Shown here in pieces: positions 48,701 to 59,337 of a stretch of DNA of 64,000 nucleotides (position 1 is the stretch's first letter; each line of letters begins with the position of its first letter). The stretch spans positions 19,567,820 through 19,631,819 of the forward strand of contig NC_044582.1 in the NCBI RefSeq assembly GCF_901933205.1, written 5' to 3'. Under the pieces are notes generated by a model that worked only from the letters and a program-made list of their open reading frames with translations, was not told the origin of the DNA and did no database searches. This DNA is from Camarhynchus parvulus (Eukaryota; Chordata; Aves; Passeriformes; Thraupidae). A program made the position numbers and the translations under genes.

Positions 48701-50153
48701 ATGGGATACCCTGTACCAGGGTGGGGAGTGACCTGAGCCCATGGGATACCCTGTGCCAGGGTGGGGAGTGACCTGAGCCCATGGGATACCCTGTGCCAGG
48801 GTGGGGAGTGACCTGAGTCCATGGGATCCCTGTGACAGGGTGGGGAGTGACCTGAGCCCATGGGATCCCTGTGACAGGGGGAGTGACCTGAGCCCATGGG
48901 TTCCCCTGTACCAGGGTGGGGAGTGACCTGAGCCCATGGGATACCCTGTGCCAGGGTACGGAGTGACCTGAGTCCATGGGATCCCTGTGACAGGGTGGGG
49001 AGTGACCTGAGTCCATGGGATCCCTGTGACAGGGTGGGGAGTGACCTGAGCCCATGGGATACCCTGTACCAGGGTGGGGAGTGACCTGAGCCCATGGGAT
49101 ACCCTGTACCAGGGTGGGGAGTGACCTGAGCCCATGGGATACCCTGTGCCAGGGTACGGAGTGACCTGAGTCCATGGGATCCCTGTGACAGGGTGGGGAG
49201 TGACCTGAGTCCATGGGATCCCTGTGACAGGGTGGGGAGTGACCTGAGCCCATGGGATACCCTGTACCAGGGTGGGGGAGTGACCTGAGCCCATGGGATA
49301 CCCTGTACCAGGGTGGGGAGTGACCTGAGCCCATGGGATACCCTGTGCCAGGGTACAGAGTGACCTGAGTCCATGGGATACCCTGTGCCAGGGTACAGAG
49401 TGACCTGAGTCCATGGGATCCCTGTGACAGGGTGGGGAGTGACCTGAGCCCATGGGATACCCTGTGCCAGGGTACAGAGTGACCTGAGTCCATGGGATCC
49501 CTGTGACAGGGTGGGGAGTGACCTGAGCCCATGGGATCCCTGTGACAGGGGGGAGTGACCTGAGCCCATGGGATCCCTGTGACAGGGGGAGTGACCTGAG
49601 CCCATGGGATACCCTGTGCCAGGGTGGGGAGTGACCTGAGCCCATGGGATCCCTGTGCCAGGGTGGGGACCAGCTGCAGACCCTCTGATCCCCCCTGTGC
49701 TGGGTGGGAGCCACCAGTGGCCCTCTGCTCCTGGCAGTGCCAGGCTCAGTCAGGGCTTCTGAGCAGCCTGGGCCAGTGGAAGGTGTCCCTGCCCCGGGCA
49801 GGGGGATGGGACAAGGTGACTGTTACAGGTCCCTTCCAGGCCAATCCATCCTGGGATTTTTCTGTGTACCCATTCCTCAGCTCCACGGCTGATGGGCTTG
49901 GTGGGAGGTGTGGGGTGGTTCTCCCTGCTCCTGCCATGCTCCAGCTTGGTGGGGTGGTGGAAATGAGCAGTTGTCTGTCTGTCTGTCTGTCCTGTAGATC
50001 ATCTTCTCCGAGGACTACCAGCAGGTGGAAGGGCTGGCCTGGCATCACCAGCACTTTGCCTGCCTGGAGTGTGAGACGCTGCTGACGGGCAAACCCTTCA
50101 CGCTGGCCAACGCCAGCCTGCTGTGCAGCACCTGCAGCCAGAGCAGGGTCTGA
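39677..50153 (+). CDS. LMCD1: LMCD1 (dyxin), LIM and cysteine-rich domains protein 1; five coding exons
   Basis: Joining 39677-39765, 40997-41252, 45205-45534, 48357-48572 and 49998-50153 gives 1047 nt, or 348 residues plus TGA. All junctions are GT-AG and in phase. Domain order: Cys-rich segment (residues 14-40), PET domain (about 85-192), a Lys/Glu-rich linker, LIM1 (227-285) and LIM2 (292-343). This PET plus two LIM layout separates LMCD1 from testin and Prickle, which have three LIM domains. Motifs such as [26 protein letters not shown] and ACFVC match my memory of human LMCD1 (about 365 residues). Known role: a striated and smooth muscle cofactor that restrains GATA6 and acts in calcineurin-NFAT hypertrophic signalling, in nucleus, cytoplasm and Z-disc. 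The start is taken as the ATG directly after the first acceptor; human LMCD1 has about 14 further residues whose exon I could not find. No frameshift or internal stop is present. Confidence 0.95.
40612..40880 (+). mobile_element. CR1 LINE 3' end, sense, in an LMCD1 intron
   Basis: In order this shows the CR1 3' landmarks: AATTGTTCCCTGGGAGGGTG, GCTGCCCCTGGATCCCTGGC, a CAGGCTGGACACTGGGGCTTGGAGC-type core, AGGTGTCCCTGCCATGGCAG and a GGTCCTCCCAACTCAACCCAA end. It sits about 120 nt upstream of the PET exon acceptor. Confidence 0.85.
40997..41252 (+). CDS. LMCD1: LMCD1 coding exon: Cys-rich end and start of PET domain
   Basis: The acceptor TTTCCCAG ends at 40996. The first base completes Arg30, then come K-M-C-K-S-C-K-C and an 85-codon frame (residues 31-115) ending at Leu115. 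The donor is GTAAGG at 41253, phase 0. The exon holds the acidic [10 protein letters not shown] stretch, the basic VYKRNRM motif and the PET signature [13 protein letters not shown]. Third positions are almost all G or C, as in the other exons of this gene. Confidence 0.95.
42566..42656 (+). repeat. (CCCTT)n pentamer microsatellite
   Basis: About eighteen essentially perfect CCCTT units; the minus strand reads AAGGG. It lies in the intron between the PET exons. Confidence 0.95.
44863..44884 (+). repeat. (AAAC)n microsatellite
   Basis: Five AAAC units. Confidence 0.9.
45105..45204 (+). repeat. Degenerate tandem copies of an intron-exon boundary
   Basis: TGTGTCCCRTGCAG-type words end at 45125, 45159 and 45178, followed by the real acceptor at 45204. 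CATGCAGTACA words follow or span several of them, resembling the true exon start (GCCATGCAGTACATGG). This looks like local tandem duplication of the acceptor region. Confidence 0.7.
45205..45534 (+). CDS. LMCD1: LMCD1 coding exon: C-terminal PET domain and linker
   Basis: The acceptor CCCCTGCAG ends at 45204, and 110 codons (residues 116-225) follow. The exon encodes [10 protein letters not shown], a basic [10 protein letters not shown] run, the HDQDP motif of PET proteins, [10 protein letters not shown] and a Glu/Lys-rich linker ending H-Y. The donor GTAGAG at 45535 deviates from GTRAGT. Read-through into the intron adds only V-E before TGA at 45541, so intron retention would give a protein of about 227 residues without LIM domains. 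Four acceptor-like TGCAG words lie in tandem just upstream. Confidence 0.95.
45549..45612 (+). repeat. (GGGAT)n pentamer microsatellite inside LMCD1
   Basis: About ten near-perfect GGGAT units start 15 nt after the donor at 45535. The runs of G3 separated by AT are a canonical G-quadruplex pattern on the coding strand and pre-mRNA. Confidence 0.95.
45613..48356 (+). other. LMCD1 intron between the PET and LIM1 exons
   Basis: Beyond the GGGAT tract and the CR1 terminus this is ordinary intronic sequence, AT-rich around 46.5-46.75 kb. A short CCCAACCCAAACCCTTCTGTGG near 47700 resembles a CR1 tail but is too small to call. Confidence 0.7.
45988..46085 (+). mobile_element. CR1 LINE 3' terminus, sense
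   Basis: It ends CTTGATGATCTTGGAGGTCT, then TTTCCAACCTTCACC and ATTCTGTGATG, the standard CR1 terminus with the start of its ATTCTRTG tail. It lies in the intron after the second PET exon. Confidence 0.85.
48357..48572 (+). CDS. LMCD1: LMCD1 coding exon: LIM domain 1
   Basis: The acceptor CCGTGCAG ends at 48356, and a plausible branch point CTGAC lies about 20 nt upstream. The 72 codons (residues 226-297) encode all of LIM1 and the first two ligands of LIM2. The zinc ligands seen are C227, C230, H253, C256, C259, C262, C280 and H283 for LIM1, and C292 and C295 for LIM2. LVDLIYFWK and CGRHYCE are family hallmarks. The donor is GTACGG at 48573, phase 0 after CDE. Confidence 0.95.
48603..49672 (+). 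repeat. 40-bp minisatellite filling the intron between the LIM exons
   Basis: The unit is 40 bp, with core GAGTGACCTGAGCCCATGGG followed by either ATACCCTGTGCCAGGGT or a shorter ATCCCTGTGACAGGG version. Roughly 28 copies occupy about 1.07 kb of a 1.43-kb intron. The two unit types interleave in blocks. The array is stop-free on the minus strand, producing spurious open frames of more than 300 codons. Confidence 0.95.
49765..49855 (+). mobile_element. CR1 LINE 3' fragment in the last LMCD1 intron
   Basis: CAGTGGAAGGTGTCCCTGCC followed by a GGTCCCTTCCAG-type segment is the diverged 3' end of an avian CR1 element in sense orientation. It is much degraded and lacks the octamer tail. Confidence 0.6.
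49972..49991 (+). repeat. (TGTC)n microsatellite at the last LMCD1 acceptor
   Basis: Five TGTC units end 6 nt before the acceptor AG at 49996-49997 and make up its pyrimidine-rich tract. Confidence 0.9.
49998..50153 (+). CDS. LMCD1: LMCD1 last coding exon: LIM domain 2 and stop
   Basis: The acceptor CCTGTAG ends at 49997. The exon encodes 51 residues (298-348) and a TGA at 50151-50153. It starts I-I-F, continuing C-D-E from the previous exon, and supplies the remaining LIM2 ligands H313, H316, C319, C322, C340 and C343. The C-terminus ends S-Q-S-R-V shortly after the last ligand, a similar length to mammalian LMCD1. Confidence 0.95.
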   Translation: MIFSEDYQQVEGLAWHHQHFACLECETLLTGKPFTLANASLLCSTCSQSRV

Positions 50154-52160
50154 GCAGGGCCAGCGGGGCTCCCACCCGGACTGGGGCATTGGGAAACACA
50201 GCACAAGGGGAAGGTTACCAAATTTAAGAGTCTGACTATTCACTTGCAAGCAACTCCGTGTGCCCTGGCATCCAGCACCGCGTGAGGAAAGTGTTTCCTT
50301 GGGGCCCTCTTGGATCTGCCAGGGAGCCCTTGTGCCCACGTGTACCTGCCAGGAGGAGCTGCAGAGGAAAGCAAAGGAGGGGCTGGGCTCTGCTGGCTTT
50401 TGTCAAGTCTGTCCAACCTTCTTATGACTAAGATCTTGCAATAGTCTTTTGGAAATAACACATCTCAACAGTAATTTCTGGCATACTAAACCTACAGTTG
50501 TGGTCAAAAACAAGGGGTGTTGTGGTTTTTAAATCCTTACTGGAATTAGGCTCACAGGCTGCTGCCACTGTGCCAAGGCAGTGGGTTTGAGGAATGTGAT
50601 CAGCTTGCTGAAAGCAGTGGTGTAAAATTGCAGCCACACGCAGCTGGGGCTTTGTCCTGTGCAACAACAAAAACCAAGGAGTGGGCACAGAGGGTGAGGG
50701 GCTCACCCTGGTGAGAGGGCAGGGCAGTGGCTGACTCAGCCCCTGGAGCTGCCACCCTGGGACTGGAATGTAAAGAATCTTGTGGAAAACAGCTTTATCA
50801 GCTGTCCTGGGGGGCACAGTGTGTGTGTGTCCCTGAGATGCTGCAATGCCACTTTTTCCCTGCAGTACTTCAGTGACCCTTCCAGGTGCCAGGCAGCTGT
50901 ACCTTCCTGCATGAGGAGCACTGGGGACACTGGGGTCCCACTGGGGACACTGGGGAGGGACAGACAGGGCTGAGCTCTCTGCCAGCCCCATGGGTGGCAC
51001 TCCTGCTGCATTTGGGGACCCACATGGACACACGAGCCCTTCAGAGCTGGCATTTTCAGCAGAACCCTGGTTTGGGGGTAACCCTCTCCTGTCCCCTGCC
51101 TGGGGAGCTCTGGGGGAAAAGGGGATCCCCTCCAGCCCAGGCAGGGTTGAAAACCAGCCAGCCTCAGCGGGTGGCATGGAGCAGAAGTGATGCCAGGCTA
51201 CAGAGGAATGCAGGTGGGAGCTCGGGCAAATGTCAGAGCAGAGGCACGGGCAGAGCAGGGCTTTGGGAACAGCCCTGGGCTGGCCTCTCCTCTTGTCCCC
51301 TTTTGGGGGCAGCCCTGGGCTGGGTCATCCCCAGCACCCTCCCTGCCATGGGTGTCTCTGACAGGAGGGGGGCCACGTTCACTTTATGCACAATGAAAGA
51401 CTCCAGGGAGACCTTGGAGATCCCTTCCAGACCCACAGGGGCTCCAGGAGAGCTGCAGAGGGACTGTGGGCATGGGGGATGGCAGCCCAGTGCAGCATGT
51501 TCTGAGTTGTGATTTTGTGATCTGCTCCAGCACACACTTACTGCCTTCAGGCTTTGGGACTGCTGGCACCTGCTCCAGCCCTGCAGGTATTTCTGCAGCT
51601 CGTAAAATACTGTCTGCTAAAGAAATTTACTGCAATTAAACAGCTTAACAAAATCCTGTGCCTCTCCAGTGTCGGGAGCAAAAGCGTGAAATTAATGCAT
51701 CAAACAGCTCGGAACATATGGGAGCCCTTAGTGCTGATACTGGAGCTGGAATTCAGCGTGGGCATGGGCTGATCCTTCCAGCAAGGACAGCATTTTAACT
51801 TGGGGGCTGCAGAGGACAGAGCCCTTCCTGCCTGGAACCAACCTTTGCTTGGGTACCTCCCCAATGAACGGATGCAGACCTGATTGATTGGAATGCATGG
51901 GATCCCTGTTACCTGCCTTGGTGTAACAAACAGCCATAAAGAAGTTGTTGATCCTGGGAGTAGCTCAGTAAGAACCTGATCCTGGGGTGGAGGACAATTG
52001 CCGTAAACAGAAACTTCTAAGGGGTTTTATTAGGCAGTCAATTCTAAAAAAATGTGATTTCAGATACCTGTAACTAATAAACCTCAAAATTCAGTGGCTG
52101 CAGGCGAGAAAAACATAAACCAAGGGCACAGTGAGTTGGCTGTGTAAACACTACAATAAA
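50154..52160 (+). other. LMCD1: LMCD1 3' UTR and candidate polyadenylation signals
   Basis: No AATAAA follows the stop within the first 1.4 kb. The first recognisable signals are ATTAAA at 51635-51640 and AATAAA at 52076-52081 and 52155-52160. The 3' UTR end is therefore uncertain. No other coding potential is seen here. Confidence 0.35.
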
Positions 52161-52639
52161 ACTTGCTTAAAAGCCCCAGAGAGAAAAATGCAGAGGTGAA
52201 AAAGCAACTATTGATGAAGAGAGGGTGCATTTCAGTGGAAACTTCCTGAGACCTGCAGCAGCTGCTACTTCAGGGCAGAGCTAAAGAAAGCCCCTGTGGC
52301 TGGGTGTTCTTCTGTAAAAAGTGAGGTTGTGTTTATATAAATCTAATTTGAGCTTGAGTTTACTTTTCAACTCCCTTTTTTCAGCCAAATCACCAAAATT
52401 CACCCTCTCCACAGTGAGGGTTTTGTAGATTGCTGCCTGATTTCATAAAAACGTTACCAAAAAAATGCTAACATCACCTGGAGCAAACCAGGAACAAAGG
52501 GAACTGTGTTTAATGAGGCTCCAGAGAAGGACTGGTGCAGGGCCAGCTCACAGTGCCCTGTGTCAGTGCCTGGCCACTGTGGCCCTGCTGGCCCAGGGGT
52601 GGCAGCAGGAGCCTGTCCTGTGAATTCCCCTGTCCCAGG

Positions 52640-52905
52640 GGCTCTGCTGCCTGCCTTTGCTGCCTGCCTTTGCTGTGCTGCCTGACTTTTCTTTCCTCTG
52701 CTGCCTGCCTTTTCTCTACTCCTGCCTTTCCTCTCCTGCCTTTTTTCTGCTCCTGCCTTTCCTCTCCTGCCTTTTCTCTATCCCTGCCTTTTCTCTGTTC
52801 CTGCTTGTTCTCTGCTCCTGCCTTTCCTCTGCTCCTGCCTTTTCTCTTCTCTTCTTCTCTGCTCCTGCCTGTTCTCTGCTCCTGCCTGTTCTCTCTCTCA
52901 GAGCC
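52640..52905 (+). repeat. CTGCTCCTGCCTTTCCTCT degenerate repeat
   Basis: Pyrimidine-rich units of about 15-18 bp, with CTGCCTTT or CTGCCTGTT cores. Confidence 0.85.
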
Positions 52906-55060
52906 AGGGCTGCCCCAAGGAGCTGTAAGCAGATGCTGTCTGTGTCTGGCAGCTCCTGCTCCGGATGCTGCCATGTCAAGGAAACACCTCCACATCCTCT
53001 GGGCAGAGTTAATATTTGGACAGTGTTAAAATACAACCAGCACTGCTCAGCTCAGTGTTAAAATACAACTGCACAGCTGGGCCCTGGCTGTGCCCCAGCC
53101 CTCCCCAGCCTGGCTGCCCTGCCACGGGCTCAGGGCTGACACCAGCCCTGGGGATTCAAACAAAACACACTGGAATATCTGAGTATCTGCACCAGGAGTG
53201 CCTGAGCACTGCCCACAGCACAGAGCCAGCAAGGGCTGAGGAGAAAAACAATCAGGCTGCTCAGGCAAAGTATTAGGAGAGTGGCTCTGCAAATACTGGT
53301 GTTTTCTCTCTCAAAAATAGAGAAGGAGCCTGAGGTTGAGCTGTGCTCTGAATATTCCTGGGGCTCTGCTGGCCCTCAGGTAGCCCTGGCTGGCAGGGGG
53401 AAGGTAGGCTGTTCCCATCCAGCTGTTCCCATCCAGCTGTTCCCCTCTGCAGTTCAGTCTGCCATTGCTCCTGTCAGCACACTGAAGGAAGGCTGGCAAA
53501 CTGGGGGCCATGGTTTGCCAGTCCTGGCAGTGGGAAATGGGGCTGGACTCCCCTGTGTGCCCAAAGAGAGGAGCCTGGCTGCCAGTCTGGGCATAACAGG
53601 GGCTTTTCTCATAGAACCACAGCATCAGAGCCCCAGCCCTGTCCCCTTGGGGAGCACGCCCTGAGTCACAGGGCAGGGGCCACGCTGTCCCCCCAGTTTG
53701 GGTCCTGTCCCCCAGTTTAGGCCCTGTCCCCCTCAGTTTGGGTCCTGTCCCCCAGTTTAGGCCCTGTCCCCTCGCTGTCAGCTCTCACCTGCAGCTGTGG
53801 TTTGGCACCACAAGGCCTGGAACAGCCCCATAAAAAGGACCCTGGCCCCAGGGCTGTGTCTGTCCCACAGCAGCCCCTGCAGCTGCAGGAAGGGCTGGGG
53901 AATTCCAGGCAGAGGAATAAAAAGTTCAGTTTCAGTTTGTGGCACAGGCTGTGTGCAGGGGCTGCAGGAAGCACAGAGAGAGCTCTTGGGCTCTTTTCCC
54001 CTCAAAAAGGGGCTGTAACCCCACACCAAGATGAGCTTCAGGGTCCTTTCCAGGCAGAACCATGCTGTGGATCCCTCCTCTCCCCTGCCACAGTGGCCCC
54101 ACCAGAGCTGCTGTCACAGCCCTGTGCTCTTCCCACTGCAGCAAGGTCCATCCCAAAGCGCAGGGACTTTGGGAAACCCCCCCAGCATTAGGCACAGTCA
54201 GTTTATCAAGATTAGTTAATTAAAGGCCACTTGGAGACTGGGAGATTTCCAGAATATGTTCACTCCCTGTACAGTCACCAGAAAAGAAAAATTGCTGCAA
54301 CAAATTTTCCTTGGGTTTGAAAAATGACTTTTCCTGCCCGAGTGAATTCAGAGCTGCACACCCAGGAGGAAGGAGCTGAGCAGAGTCCCTCTCACTCACA
54401 GGGCTGCTCTGCAGGCCCTGTCAATCCCAGGGAATTTATTCAGGCATCTCAAGGGAAGGCCTTGGCAAAGCATGAATGGCCTTGGTTCATAAAAGAGACC
54501 TTTCCCCACCGGCCCGTGTCTCGTTCAGCTGGCTGGCTGCTGTGCAGAGCCAATGTCCAATGTCCCTCTCTGAGCCTTCCCACAGGGTGCAGAGGAATGC
54601 CCTGAGCCCTGTGGAACTTCTGGCCCAGCAGTAACAGCTGCACGTGCTGCACCCTCAGCACTCGGTGTCCTCGGGCCCCTCAGCACTCCCTGCTTGTTCC
54701 ACTGGGAATGGGCTGGAAGGAGGAGACGACGCAGACAAGCCCTGTGGAAACGAAAGGCTGACAGTAATCCACATTTCCTGGCATTCAGTGCAGCTGGGTG
54801 TGGAACCCCAGCTGGTTTTGAAGTACCAGATTCAAAGTGATGTGTGTGAGCCCCAGTCACAGCTCTCCGAAAGAGATCCCAGTTCTGGGAAAACAAATTC
54901 CAAATGGTTAAAAAAAACCCACATCTGACACATTTCAATTAACTGCAACTCTCACATGGTCTCAGATTTGTCTCAGAGCCTCCCTAGATTTTCCTCCTTA
55001 ATCCTAGAATGAAATTAGATTTGTTTCATATGTTCTTAGTGCCTAAACAGCTCTTGTACC
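52906..55060. other. 3' flank of LMCD1, unique
   Basis: Includes a short GTCCTGTCCCCCAGTTTGG repeat at 53690-53772 and a possible CR1 scrap at 53610-53630. No exon is recognised. Confidence 0.5.
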
Positions 55061-55413
55061 TGTGGCAGCAGCTCTCTGGCCACAGAGAGAAAACACAACT
55101 TTCCCAGGCCCTGTGCTGGGGAAGGCTGTGAGAAGCTCAGAGAAAAGGATGAGAAACAATTCTTATCTCCACGTGCTGTCCCTGTTGTTGTGCACATGTG
55201 CAACGTGTTATGGAGATTTGTTTAAGGGCGATTTCTTAATTGGCCACTGGTGATGGGTTTGGATTGAAGGACCAATTGGATCCACCTGTATCAGACTGTC
55301 TGTGAGGGCAGTGGGTTTATTAATAAGTACTGAATAATAAAGTGATTGATCAGCCTTCTGGAATCATGGAGCCAATGCTGATCATTACCCTTTGGGGATA
55401 CCATGCAGCCACA
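55061..55413 (+). mobile_element. Probable solo LTR of a passerine endogenous retrovirus
   Basis: A 353-bp element begins TGTGGCAGCAG and ends CCACA, giving LTR-type TG...CA ends. An AATAAA lies at 55336-55341. The TTGTGCACATGTGCAACG, GGCCACTGGTGATGGGTTTG, AGTGATTGATCAGCCTTCTG and ATCATGGAGCC words match an ERV LTR family I know as common in songbird genomes; the family name would need a Repbase search. No retroviral coding sequence flanks it. GTACC adjoins the 5' end and recurs one base beyond the 3' end, a possible target duplication. Confidence 0.75.
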
Positions 55414-58178
55414 GGTACCCCTGCAGTCACCTGCAGGGCCTTTTCTCCTTCCCCTCCCACCTGGAAGAGTCATTTCCTCGTTTTCTGTAGTGCAGGACGA
55501 GCGTGGCCAGCTGATGTCTTCACCATCTGAGTGGTTCCATGTCAAAAATAGACAAGAAGTCAAGGGAACTCCAGCCCCCATGGAGTTACCGAAGGGCTGA
55601 GCACAATTCCTGCTGCTGCTTCATGGATCCTGCCTCAGACAGAGATTTTCGTTATGGTTTTCCACACAAACAGTATAGAAAATTAAAAATAAAAATAACA
55701 TATAACATTCTGAATTAGTTCTCATTATGGATTGGTTCTCAGAGCAGTTTACCCAGGAAAATGTAGGCCCTGTCCTGGTCCAGCTGATGGACATCCAAAG
55801 CTCAGCATTGCTCAGCCATTCTGTCCCCAGAAATACCAGCACAAGCTGGCAGCACCACTTCTGATAAAAGAGTGACTCAGATTCATTCTTAAATGTAGCA
55901 AAATAAACTGGGTTATCTCTGAAGAACCATTAATATGCCAGTTTTGTTTTGTTTGCATTTATGCAGTCAGGAAATATCCCTAACCCAGAAATATCCCCTT
56001 CATCTGATTTTTCAAAATAAGTCTTTTTATTTCTAATTGGCTCTCGGCACAGAATTTTTTTATAGCAGGGTTCCAGCCAGAGGGAGATGGGTTGGGCTGG
56101 GAATTTCTGACATGGCAGGGTGAAGGTTCCAGAGCAGGGAAATCGAGGAGGTTTATTGGGCCAGGGGCTGGTTTTCCATTTCTCCTGGGATGGGAGTATG
56201 GATGGGGAAGAGCCACGCTGGTGGCAGGGCAGGGCTCAGGGCTCAGGGACAGGGCTCAGGGCAGTGCAGGGCAGGGATGGGCTCAGGGCTCGGGGCAGGG
56301 CTCTGGGGCAGTTCCAGTGAGAGGGAGAGCTCCGGTTCCCAGGGGTGAATGACAGCCAGGACACACAGGGGTGTCACTGTCACACGTTCCTCAGGGGCAG
56401 TGTCCCCTTGGCACAGAGCTGCCTGCGAGCTGGGACACCCGTGGGGACAGACACGAGGGACAGACAGGAGAGCCAGGCTCCGTGGGTGACCCCCAAACCC
56501 CCCGGTGCCTGGCAGCAGGCAGGGTGCTGTCCCTGGCAGCAGGCAGGGTGCTGTCCCCTGCCCTGTGCCACCCAGAGCAGCTGGCACCTCCGTGGGGCAG
56601 GGTCAGAGCCCCATGCCAGCCCCAGCCCTGCTGTGCCCTGGGAGGGACCCCAGCCCTGGGACCCCAGCCCACCCTGCCCACGGCTCCTCACGGGGTCCCT
56701 CGGGGTGGTGGCCCCAGGACCGACTGCCTGCTGGGTGATGTCACCAGAACCACGGGGGGAAAGGCCAAATAAGGCAGCAATTTGGGGAAAATATGTCCTA
56801 AAATGGGAGCTGCAGGGATGGCCAGCAAGCCCTGAGCACAGGGATGGTATTTCCATGCTGAGAGCCCAGAGCCTGCCAGTCCCAGGGCTGGAGCAATCCT
56901 GCAGGAGCTGGGAGGATGGATGAGGGAAAGCAGCCCAGGTCAGAGCTCCTTCCTCCCCAGAGCCCACAGGGCCAGAGGGCAGCGTGGGAGGGCCCCCAGT
57001 GCTGAGAGGGACAGTCAGCCCATGAGAACTGCTTTCCTGGGAGCAGACTGGTTTGGGGAGCTCCTTCAGCATCACTTTGGCTTTCCAGCACAGAGCCACG
57101 AACCTGTTCTGGGCACTAATGTGATTTTAAAGGGGCTTGAAGCCAGGGAGGGAGCTGGACCCTGCTGCAGAGGGGGAATCTCCAGGGCTGGGGCAGGAGC
57201 TGCTGGGCCCAGGGCAAGGCTCCATCCCTGCTGGCATGGAGGAGCTGTTTGGGGTGTCCTGGGTGTTTGGGGTGTCCTGGGTGTTCGGGGTGTCCTGGCG
57301 TGCTCACACCCTGGGAAGGAGGAGCTGCAGAGGCATTCACAGGGGGAGCCCAGCCGAACCCACTGGGAGCGTGCCTGCCTCCCCCTGTGGTGCTGCACTG
57401 CCCTGGCACCGAGCAGGAGGCTGAGCTGCAGCCCGGGCACTGCCAGGCTCTCATATTTGTTGGATGAAATTGAATTTAGCGTCAGAAGATTGAACCTGAT
57501 TTATAAACCCCCCCAAGACCCAGGTCCAGGGAGGAGGTGAGGGAAGATTTGGGCTCACCCAGCAGAATTTGCTCCTTGCACGGCCGGAGCCTCACCAGGG
57601 GCTGCTCAGACTCTGGAGGACTGCAATGACACCCGTTCAAGCACAGCCCCAGCTGTGCCCAGCTGCAGCCCTGGCAGGGGCACAGCCCCTGGTGTGGGTG
57701 GGTGTGCTCAGGAGCAGGCTCTGGGGATTCCTGGCACAAGGGGAATTCAGGGGATTGCCAAGGGCATCCCGTGTCAGGCAATGGCCATGCTCAGGGGCTG
57801 TCCCAGGGAGCCTCTGGGACAGCCCAGCCCGGGCAGGGTCCCTGTGCCCTCACACACCCGGGCTCAGTGCCAGCACCCCAGGCTGCTCTCCTCGCTGCCC
57901 TGCAGCACTGATAACACACACAGAGAGCAGATTGAGGGCGGCTGGCACTGCCAGCAGTGCCCAGGGCTCTGCAGTGACCACACCGAGCACAGGCAGGGCC
58001 TGCTCCCTGCCCTGCTCAGCCCCAGCAGTGGGACAGCTTCCTGTGAACGAGCTCCTGCCCATTCATCAGCCATCACAAGGGCTGTGCAAGCCAAGAATGT
58101 ATTTATTTTTCTGCTAAATATAGTTGGTTCTATTAAAACCTGCCAGGAACGGCTGGGCTCCCGCCCCAGGGGCAGCAC
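55414..58178. other. Intergenic DNA with minor tandem repeats
   Basis: Short runs: GGGCTCAGGGCTCAGGGAC at 56225-56300, a 25-bp duplicate GGCAGCAGGCAGGGTGCTGT at 56508-56560, and GTCCTGGGTGTTTGGGGT at 57248-57298. AT-rich at 55660-56060. No exon of SSUH2, CAV3 or OXTR is recognised on either strand. Confidence 0.5.
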
Positions 58179-58318
58179 AGGGAGGTGACACAGGGCTCAG
58201 GGAGCACCAGGGAGGTGACACAGGGCTCAGGGAGCACCAGGGAGGTGACACAGGGCTCAGGGGCACCAGGGAGGTGACACAGGGCTCAGGGGCACCAGGG
58301 AGGTGACACAGGGCTCTG
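58179..58318 (+). repeat. 30-bp tandem repeat x5
   Basis: GGGAGGTGACACAGGGCTCA plus GGGAGCACCA; later copies are 29 bp. Confidence 0.95.
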
Positions 58319-59337
58319 GGTACAGCCAGGCCAGCCCAGCAGAGCTGGGGTGTTTCAGGGGTCACTGCTCGGCCTCTGGCAGCAGCCCTGCAGAGGATGG
58401 AGTTTATCTCGTGCTTCGAGAATGGCTCTGGGAGAGCACACTGGCTTTGTATTTGTTTCAGAACAGCCACTAGCAACTGCTGGGGCCGGCGGGAATCTGG
58501 CCTGCTGATTATTTAGGCTGTTTGGAGAGCTTCCACAGCTTGTCCAAACTGTCTCAGCCCTCGCTGTTGGTGGCTCGGGGGAAAATCTCCCCATTTTTCC
58601 TCTCTGCCCTGGCAGTGCTGTGTGGGCATCCCAAATGGCACAGGTGCATTCCTGCTGCCTGTGGGGTGGCTGTGAGCCACATTCACTGCTGGCCTGGGCA
58701 CTGTGGGACAGGATGGGGCCCTGGGATTCAGCCTGGCCACTGTTGCTGCCCCTGTCCCTGTGCCCACAGCACTGGGGGTGACCATCCCTCATCACTTATG
58801 TCCCTTCTCCCCTCCTCCCCTCCCTGCCTGACCCCTGGAGCCTCTCTCAGCTCCCTCTGTGCTCCCCCTTTCTCTTCCCAAAAATTCCAGCTCTGCAGCT
58901 GCCCCGAGCCCCACCTGGGGGTCAGGGTCCCTGAGGTTCCATGCCCAGGTGTCCCTGGGGAGGTTTCCATGCCCAGGTGTCCCTGAGGTTCCATGCCCAG
59001 GTGCAGGGGCTCAGGGGCTGCCAATTCCACCCTTCCAACAAGAAAAAGGTTTGAAGGTTTAACTCCAAGCTGGACCCAGCCCCAGAGGCCACTGCAGGCC
59101 TGTCTGTGAGCACACACGTACAGGTTCATGCATTTCTGTGGGAATATATGGAGGGAATGGCTTTGCAGGGGCACCTTTTGCTGTTTGGGAAAACCTGCCC
59201 CGCCTCTGTTGTGCTCTGGACGCTCAAGGCCTGGAAGCCAAGGGTTTGTCAAAAAAACAAGGAGAAAACCACCCCCAGCTCTCTCCAAAAGATGCTGACC
59301 ATTAATCACAGGATGAAAACCCAGGGGTGAGGCAGCT
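58319..59337. other. Unique intergenic sequence
   Basis: Contains a CATGCCCAGGTGTCCCTG three-fold repeat at 58940-59002. No gene seen. Confidence 0.5.

Noticed and set aside
48225..49714. Minus-strand open frames of 325-435 codons with a G-Y-P-M-G-S-G-H-S repeat
   Set aside because: Translation of the 40-bp intronic minisatellite antisense to LMCD1. Part of one frame is simply the reverse of the LIM1 exon.
56345..57540. Open frames of about 190-240 codons on both strands
   Set aside because: GC-rich sequence with few stops and small tandem repeats, overlapping on opposite strands, with no family motif.
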